DNA from: an uncultured Eubacteriales bacterium
GTDB lineage: Bacteria; Bacillota; Clostridia; Oscillospirales; Oscillospiraceae
Assembly (NCBI GenBank): GCA_900549485.1
Contig: UROG01000006.1
Coordinates: forward strand, 9,031-73,030
Direction: 5' to 3'
Length of the DNA: 64,000 bases
In this document: one piece after another, positions 60,268-64,000 of the stretch
Numbering within the stretch: the stretch's first letter is position 1
Layout: every line of letters starts with the position of its first letter
Program-made: the position numbers and the translations under genes
The notes under the pieces: model-generated
Seen by the model: only the letters and a program-made list of their open reading frames with translations
Told to the model about the DNA's origin: nothing
Databases searched by the model: none

Positions 60268-61040
60268 AGCGCATCTTCCCCCAAAGAGATTTCAAGCAGC
60301 CCTAACTCCGGCGCGCAAAAAAGCTCCGCCACGGTGCCGGACAGCGTTTTCCGCGCCGCCGCCAGAGCTTTTTCCGGGGTGTTGTTTATCTTGCTCAGAT
60401 GCCCGAGAATGATTTTTCTGGTGCCGTTCAAAGCAAGCCTCCTTGCAAGTGCAGCGCACTCCTCATTGGACAGATGTCCGCGCTCGGAAAGGATCCGCCT
60501 TTTAAGATACACCGGATACGGGCCGTATCGCAGCATATCCTCATCATGGTTTGATTCGACAAGAACGGCGCCCGCGCCGGAAAGACCCGCTTCAATTTCT
60601 TCCGTAACGCACCCCGTGTCAGTCGCTATCGAAAAAGTGCCGTCCCCTTCAAGCCGGTATCCCACGCTTTCATCCGTATCGTGACTCGTATGAAACGCCA
60701 TAACAGAGATACTTTTCAACCTGAACGCTTTCCCTGCCTGTATTGCCTCGATGCGACCTTCCGTCTCCGGAAGCATACCGGCGATCCTCGAAGCGACGGT
60801 ATGCGGTGCGTATATAGGGGTCTTATGCTTTTTTGTCATGGTTTTCAGCGCCGAAATATGATCGGAGTGCTCATGCGTTATGAGCACTCCGGTTATATCG
60901 TCCATTGAAATTTTCGACTGTGAAAGACAGTTTTCTATCCTACGCATCGATATTCCGGCATCTATCAATATATTTGTACCTTTATCAGAAACCAGCAGGC
61001 AATTGCCGCCGGAACCGCTCGCAAAAACAAATACCTTCAT
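60255..61040 (-). CDS. walJ: Metallo-beta-lactamase-fold hydrolase WalJ (YycJ)
   Basis: A 261-residue MBL-fold protein with FASGSGGNCLLVSDKGTNIL, the metal motif THEHSDH, ATDTGCVTEEI and SNHDEDML. YycJ/WalJ is a 5'-3' DNA exonuclease candidate in mismatch repair and is linked to cell-wall control in other Firmicutes. The ATG at 61040 overlaps the murA stop by one base (TGATG). The usual walRK genes are not adjacent. Confidence 0.92.
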   Translation of the reverse strand: MKVFVFASGSGGNCLLVSDKGTNILIDAGISMRRIENCLSQSKISMDDITGVLITHEHSDHISALKTMTKKHKTPIYAPHTVASRIAGMLPETEGRIEAIQAGKAFRLKSISVMAFHTSHDTDESVGYRLEGDGTFSIATDTGCVTEEIEAGLSGAGAVLVESNHDEDMLRYGPYPVYLKRRILSERGHLSNEECAALARRLALNGTRKIILGHLSKINNTPEKALAAARKTLSGTVAELFCAPELGLLEISLGEDALCLL

Positions 61041-62344
61041 CAACTGACCGAAATAATTTTATTCTGACATTCCGCTTCTTCCGGGAAATCCACGATCTCT
61101 ATATCCGCACCCATCGTTTTCAGTTTGCCGACAAAGTTCTCGTAGCCGCGCTCAATATAGTGGATATCTTCCACTACCGTCGTCCCGCTGGCGCACATAC
61201 CGGCGATAACCATAGCCGCACCCGCTCTGAGATCGCAGGCCTGCACCGGTGCGCCCGTAAGCCGCTTACCGCCCTCAATGACCGCAACACGACCGTCAAC
61301 CTGAATTTCAGCGCCCATTTTGCGAAGCTCATTGACATATTTGTAGCGGTTGTCATATATGCCCTCGGTAATGACCGACGTTCCCTCCGCAAGGCATAAA
61401 AGTGCGCCTATCGGGGGCTGCATATCCGTTGGAAAGCCGGGGTAAGGCAATGTTTTCACGTTGGCGCGGCGCAGACTTCTCGCGCCCTTTACAAGCACGG
61501 AATCTTCATACTCCTGAACGATCGTCCCCGTTTCGCGCAGCTTGGCGCTTATGCACTCAAGATGCTTCGGGATAATGTTCTTTATCAGCACCTCGCCGCC
61601 TGTCGCCGCGGCTGCGACCATATATGTACCCGCTTCTATCTGATCCGGAATAATGGTATAGCACCCGCCGTGCAGCTTATCAGTGCCGTTTATCTTGATT
61701 GTATCTGTTCCGGCGCCTCTTATATCAGCGCCCATTGAGTTGAGAAAGTTCGCAAGATCGACGATATGCGGCTCACGTGCGGCATTTTCAATGATCGTGC
61801 GCCCCTGAGCAAGAGTAGAAGCAAGGATGATATTCATCGTCGCGCCGACGGATACCTTATCAAGATATATCCTCGTCCCGTGAAGTCTTCCTCCGGGAGC
61901 GTCGGCATAGACAAATCCGTTTTTCACCTCGATCTGGGCGCCGAGAGCCGTCATTCCCTTTATATGCTGGTCAATAGGTCTGACACCGAAGTTGCAGCCG
62001 CCGGGCATAGTCGTTTTCGCACTGCCGAAGCGGCCGAGCATTGCACCGATAAGATAGTACGACGCTCTTATCTTGCGCATAAGGTCATATGGTGCGTCCT
62101 GATAACGCACATCCGTACAATCTATCTCCACCGTGGAGGGATTTATATATTTCACCTTTGCGCCGAGATCGGTTAGAATGGTGAGAAGCATATCGGTATC
62201 GCTTATCTGAGGCATATTTTCTATACGGCAAACGCCGTCCACCATCAGAGCCGCAGGAATGATCGCAACAGCAGCATTTTTTGCACCGCTTATCTCAACC
62301 TCTCCGCGAAGCACGGTACCGCCCTTGATTACATATTTTTCCAA
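61040..62344 (-). CDS. murA: UDP-N-acetylglucosamine 1-carboxyvinyltransferase (second copy)
   Basis: A 434-residue MurA paralogue with catalytic loop PGGCNFGVRP, substrate Lys in SGAKNAAVAI, and PYPGFPTDMQPPIGALL. The start is a TTG at 62344, eight bases after GGAAGG, since no suitable ATG exists. It is the first gene of the seven-gene minus-strand run down to chrA. Compared with the copy at 32891-34147 it keeps the more canonical sequence. Confidence 0.94.
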   Translation of the reverse strand: MEKYVIKGGTVLRGEVEISGAKNAAVAIIPAALMVDGVCRIENMPQISDTDMLLTILTDLGAKVKYINPSTVEIDCTDVRYQDAPYDLMRKIRASYYLIGAMLGRFGSAKTTMPGGCNFGVRPIDQHIKGMTALGAQIEVKNGFVYADAPGGRLHGTRIYLDKVSVGATMNIILASTLAQGRTIIENAAREPHIVDLANFLNSMGADIRGAGTDTIKINGTDKLHGGCYTIIPDQIEAGTYMVAAAATGGEVLIKNIIPKHLECISAKLRETGTIVQEYEDSVLVKGARSLRRANVKTLPYPGFPTDMQPPIGALLCLAEGTSVITEGIYDNRYKYVNELRKMGAEIQVDGRVAVIEGGKRLTGAPVQACDLRAGAAMVIAGMCASGTTVVEDIHYIERGYENFVGKLKTMGADIEIVDFPEEAECQNKIISVS

Positions 62345-62398
62345 TACAGGCACCTTCCAAGTTTCTAAATAAAGTGGAAACACGCACACTTAGTGTAG

Positions 62399-62427
62399 AT
62401 TTTACCATATACCAATATAAAAAGCAA
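62399..62427 (-). promoter_or_regulatory. Candidate promoter of the murA2 run
   Basis: Minus-strand TTGCTT (62422-62427 complement), 17-bp spacer and TAAAAT (62399-62404 complement), about 50 bases before the TTG start. Confidence 0.6.
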
Positions 62428-62545
62428 CTGTTTCTTTATCTCTTCAGGCGCCGCAAAATGGGTCTCCCGTTTTTACAAATTATTCTTTTATTTTTTACCT
62501 TGATGTGTTATTATTGCATATTGAAGAGAGGAAGTGAGATAAGAC

Positions 62546-63016
62546 TTGCCGAAGCAGCTTGGAAAAAAAGAAATAACCGCCAACAGAAAAGCATTCCATG
62601 AATATTTTGTTCTGGAACGGTTTGAAGCCGGTATTGAGCTTGCAGGCACGGAGGTCAAGTCTATCAGAGCCGGCAACGTCAATCTCAAGGATTCATTCTG
62701 CACCATAAAAAACGGAGAACTCTTTGTGCGCGGAATGCACATTTCTCCATATGAGCAGGGGAACATCTTCAACCGCGATCCCGTGCGGGCAAGGCGGCTT
62801 CTGATGCACAAACGCGAAATAGTAAAGCTCAACGCACGCATAATGCAGGACGGCGTTGCCCTTATTCCACTGTCTCTGTATTTTAAGGACAGCAAAGTCA
62901 AGGTTGAACTGGGACTGTGCAAGGGCAAAAAGCTGCACGATAAGCGTGACAGCGAGGCCGACAGGCAGTCAAAGCGCGACATTGACAGAGTTATGAAAGA
63001 GAGGAATTACCAATGA
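62546..63016 (+). CDS. smpB: SsrA-binding protein SmpB
   Basis: A 156-residue SmpB: NRKAFHEYFVLERFEAGIEL, GTEVKSIRAGNVNLKDSF and the basic tail GKKLHDKRDSEADRQSKRDI. It binds tmRNA and brings it to stalled ribosomes. The start is a TTG at 62546 after AGAGGAAGTGAG. The tmRNA gene follows 565 bases later, with only the cyclophilin gene between. Confidence 0.95.
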   Translation: MPKQLGKKEITANRKAFHEYFVLERFEAGIELAGTEVKSIRAGNVNLKDSFCTIKNGELFVRGMHISPYEQGNIFNRDPVRARRLLMHKREIVKLNARIMQDGVALIPLSLYFKDSKVKVELGLCKGKKLHDKRDSEADRQSKRDIDRVMKERNYQ

Positions 63017-63531
63017 GCAATCCCATAGTTACGATTGAAATGGAATCCGGCGATATAATGAAAGCAGAGCTTTATCCGGAAATTGCGCCCAACACAGTCA
63101 ACAACTTTATTTCACTTATAAAAAACGGTTTTTATGACGGTGTTATTTTCCACCGCGTTATTCCCGGCTTTATGATCCAGGGCGGTGATCCCAACGGCAC
63201 CGGCATCGGCGGTCCCGGATATTCGATAAAGGGCGAATTTTCTGCCAACGGCTTCAAGAATGACCTCAAGCACAGCCGCGGCGTTCTTTCTATGGCGCGC
63301 ACCATGGCGCCAAATTCCGCCGGAAGTCAGTTTTTTGTGATGCATGAGGATTCTCCGCACCTTGACGGTCAGTATGCCGCGTTCGGCAAGCTCATCGAAG
63401 GTGAAGATGTCGTCGATAAGATCTGCGCTGTGCGCACGGACTACAACGACAAACCCAGAACCCCTCAGGTCATGAAAAAAGTCACCGTCGAGACGTTCGG
63501 CGTGGATTATCCCGAGCCTGAGAAGTGCTGA
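63013..63531 (+). CDS. Cyclophilin-type peptidyl-prolyl cis-trans isomerase
   Basis: A 172-residue cyclophilin: APNTVNNFISLIKNGFYDGV, FHRVIPGFMIQGGDPNGTG, SAGSQFFVM and LDGQYAAFGKLIEG. It has no signal peptide, so it is cytoplasmic. It starts four bases before the smpB stop (overlap), which indicates coupling. Confidence 0.95.
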   Translation: MSNPIVTIEMESGDIMKAELYPEIAPNTVNNFISLIKNGFYDGVIFHRVIPGFMIQGGDPNGTGIGGPGYSIKGEFSANGFKNDLKHSRGVLSMARTMAPNSAGSQFFVMHEDSPHLDGQYAAFGKLIEGEDVVDKICAVRTDYNDKPRTPQVMKKVTVETFGVDYPEPEKC

Positions 63532-63549
63532 TTGCTTTCTCCGTTGATC

Positions 63550-63574
63550 AAGCCCATGGGCAGCCCTTGGGCTT
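63550..63574 (+). terminator. Weak hairpin after the cyclophilin gene
   Basis: Arms AAGCCCA (63550-63556) and TGGGCTT (63568-63574), followed by ATATAT directly before the tmRNA. It may act as a weak terminator or as a processing signal for the tmRNA precursor. Confidence 0.4.
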
Positions 63575-63580
63575 ATATAT

Positions 63581-63928
63581 GGGGATGTAACGGTTTCGAC
63601 GGGGGTGCGGAGGCAGAAATAGCGGGCGGATGCGCCTGACATCCATAAAACGGGCAACCTTTTATAAATTAAAGAACAATAACGATACTGTTCTTCTCGC
63701 TGCTTAATTAGCGAGCGTTCCGCCTGAGAGGACCACGGCTTGGGACGGGGCGTCGACGAGTGGTGAACGTGAGCGCGGTAAGCTTTGCCCGCGCCACGCA
63801 TAATGAAGCTACCAAGACGATGAGTGTGACGGCTCACGCTTCGCCGAGGGAATCCAAATAACCGCCTGCGCCCGGAGAAGTTTCTGTTAATGTGCTTTCG
63901 GACAGGGGTTCAACTCCCCTCATCTCCA
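63581..63928 (+). ncRNA. ssrA: Transfer-messenger RNA (tmRNA)
   Basis: A 348-nt tmRNA. The 5' end GGGGATG pairs with the 3' CATCTCC to form the tRNA-like acceptor stem. The D-loop analogue GGTTTCGACGGGGGT and the T-arm GGGTTCAACTCCC are present. CCA is not encoded (A then TCA follows). The tag frame appears to run from GCA at 63654 to TAA at 63705-63707, giving ATFYKLKNNNDTVLLAA. The C-terminal LLAA resembles the usual protease-directing LAA. It rescues stalled ribosomes with SmpB. Confidence 0.95.
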
Positions 63929-63932
63929 TCAT

Positions 63933-63972
63933 AAGTCCACCGTAATTTTGATAGAATTACGGTGGACTTTTT
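63933..63972 (+). terminator. Intrinsic terminator of the tmRNA gene
   Basis: Perfect 15-bp arms AAGTCCACCGTAATT (63933-63947) and AATTACGGTGGACTT (63955-63969), followed by TTT, five bases after the mature tmRNA end. Confidence 0.9.
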
Positions 63973-64000
63973 CTATGCCCGAAAACCGCTTGAAATAAGG

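Overview
The window is a chromosomal segment of a Gram-positive, probably anaerobic, spore-forming Firmicute. The gene order and protein style (EFR1 ferredoxin, FeoA/FeoB with a Cys-rich partner, 2-hydroxyacyl-CoA dehydratase homologues, paired ChrA halves, YqfC/YqfD, PASTA-type PBP) suggest a gut Clostridia member, most likely of the Oscillospirales/Ruminococcaceae group. That placement is inference from protein resemblance. MurE carries the DNPR motif of meso-diaminopimelate ligases. The sporulation proteins YqfC, YqfD and a YlbJ-like membrane protein support spore formation.

Layout. (1) 1-5650, minus strand: a type I-C CRISPR-Cas operon, cas3-cas5c-cas8c-cas7c-cas4, with cas4 cut by the window edge and no repeat array in view. 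(2) 5650-6910: a gene-poor scar with hairpins, a manganese catalase lacking its N-terminus, a possible phage minor-head fragment and a strong bidirectional terminator. (3) 6914-15245: a TetR regulator divergent from a run encoding a 922-residue FAD/Fe-S oxidoreductase, the nickel chaperones HypA and HypB, two 2-hydroxyacyl-CoA dehydratase-family subunits, a 55-residue membrane protein and an Ogt-type DNA repair protein. No hydrogenase, urease or ASKHA-type activator ATPase is in the window, so this is the best candidate for an undescribed system. (4) 15397-19274: two homologous LysR regulators around a translationally coupled small ORF and mgtC, then an EFR1 ferredoxin. (5) 19284-23335: structured repeats and a compact iron regulon. 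A DtxR-family repressor and an HMA protein diverge from feoA-feoB and a Cys-rich membrane protein, with four matching palindromic boxes. (6) 23405-30651: HAD phosphatase, nitroreductase, a P-type ATPase-like protein lacking key catalytic residues, VanZ, a BlaI-family regulator, a DUF554 protein, a THEP1-like NTPase, a CsoR-family metal sensor and a YihY-family protein. (7) 30722-43150, minus strand: the division/cell-wall cluster mraZ-rsmH-ftsL-spoVD/ftsI-murE-mraY-ftsW-murG-murA-ftsQ-ftsZ. It lacks murF, murD, murC, murB and ftsA. (8) 43377-55512, minus strand: housekeeping and sporulation genes (coaD, rsmD, uvrC, a DMT transporter, HPr, mutS2, recO, yqzL, era, ybeY, phoH, yqfD, yqfC). (9) 55602-63973: ylbJ-like gene, a tightly overlapping minus-strand run murA2-walJ-rlmH-unknown-pgcA-chrA-chrA, then smpB, a cyclophilin and the tmRNA gene on the plus strand.

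Most genes are complete and ordinary. The accessory interest lies in the HypAB/dehydratase run, the P-type ATPase-like protein with substituted catalytic motifs, the four-box iron regulon, and the decayed patch beside the CRISPR-Cas operon. Starts were chosen by ribosome-binding site and family N-terminus. Several are GTG or TTG, which simple ATG-based calling would miss. No tRNA or rRNA genes were recognised by eye.
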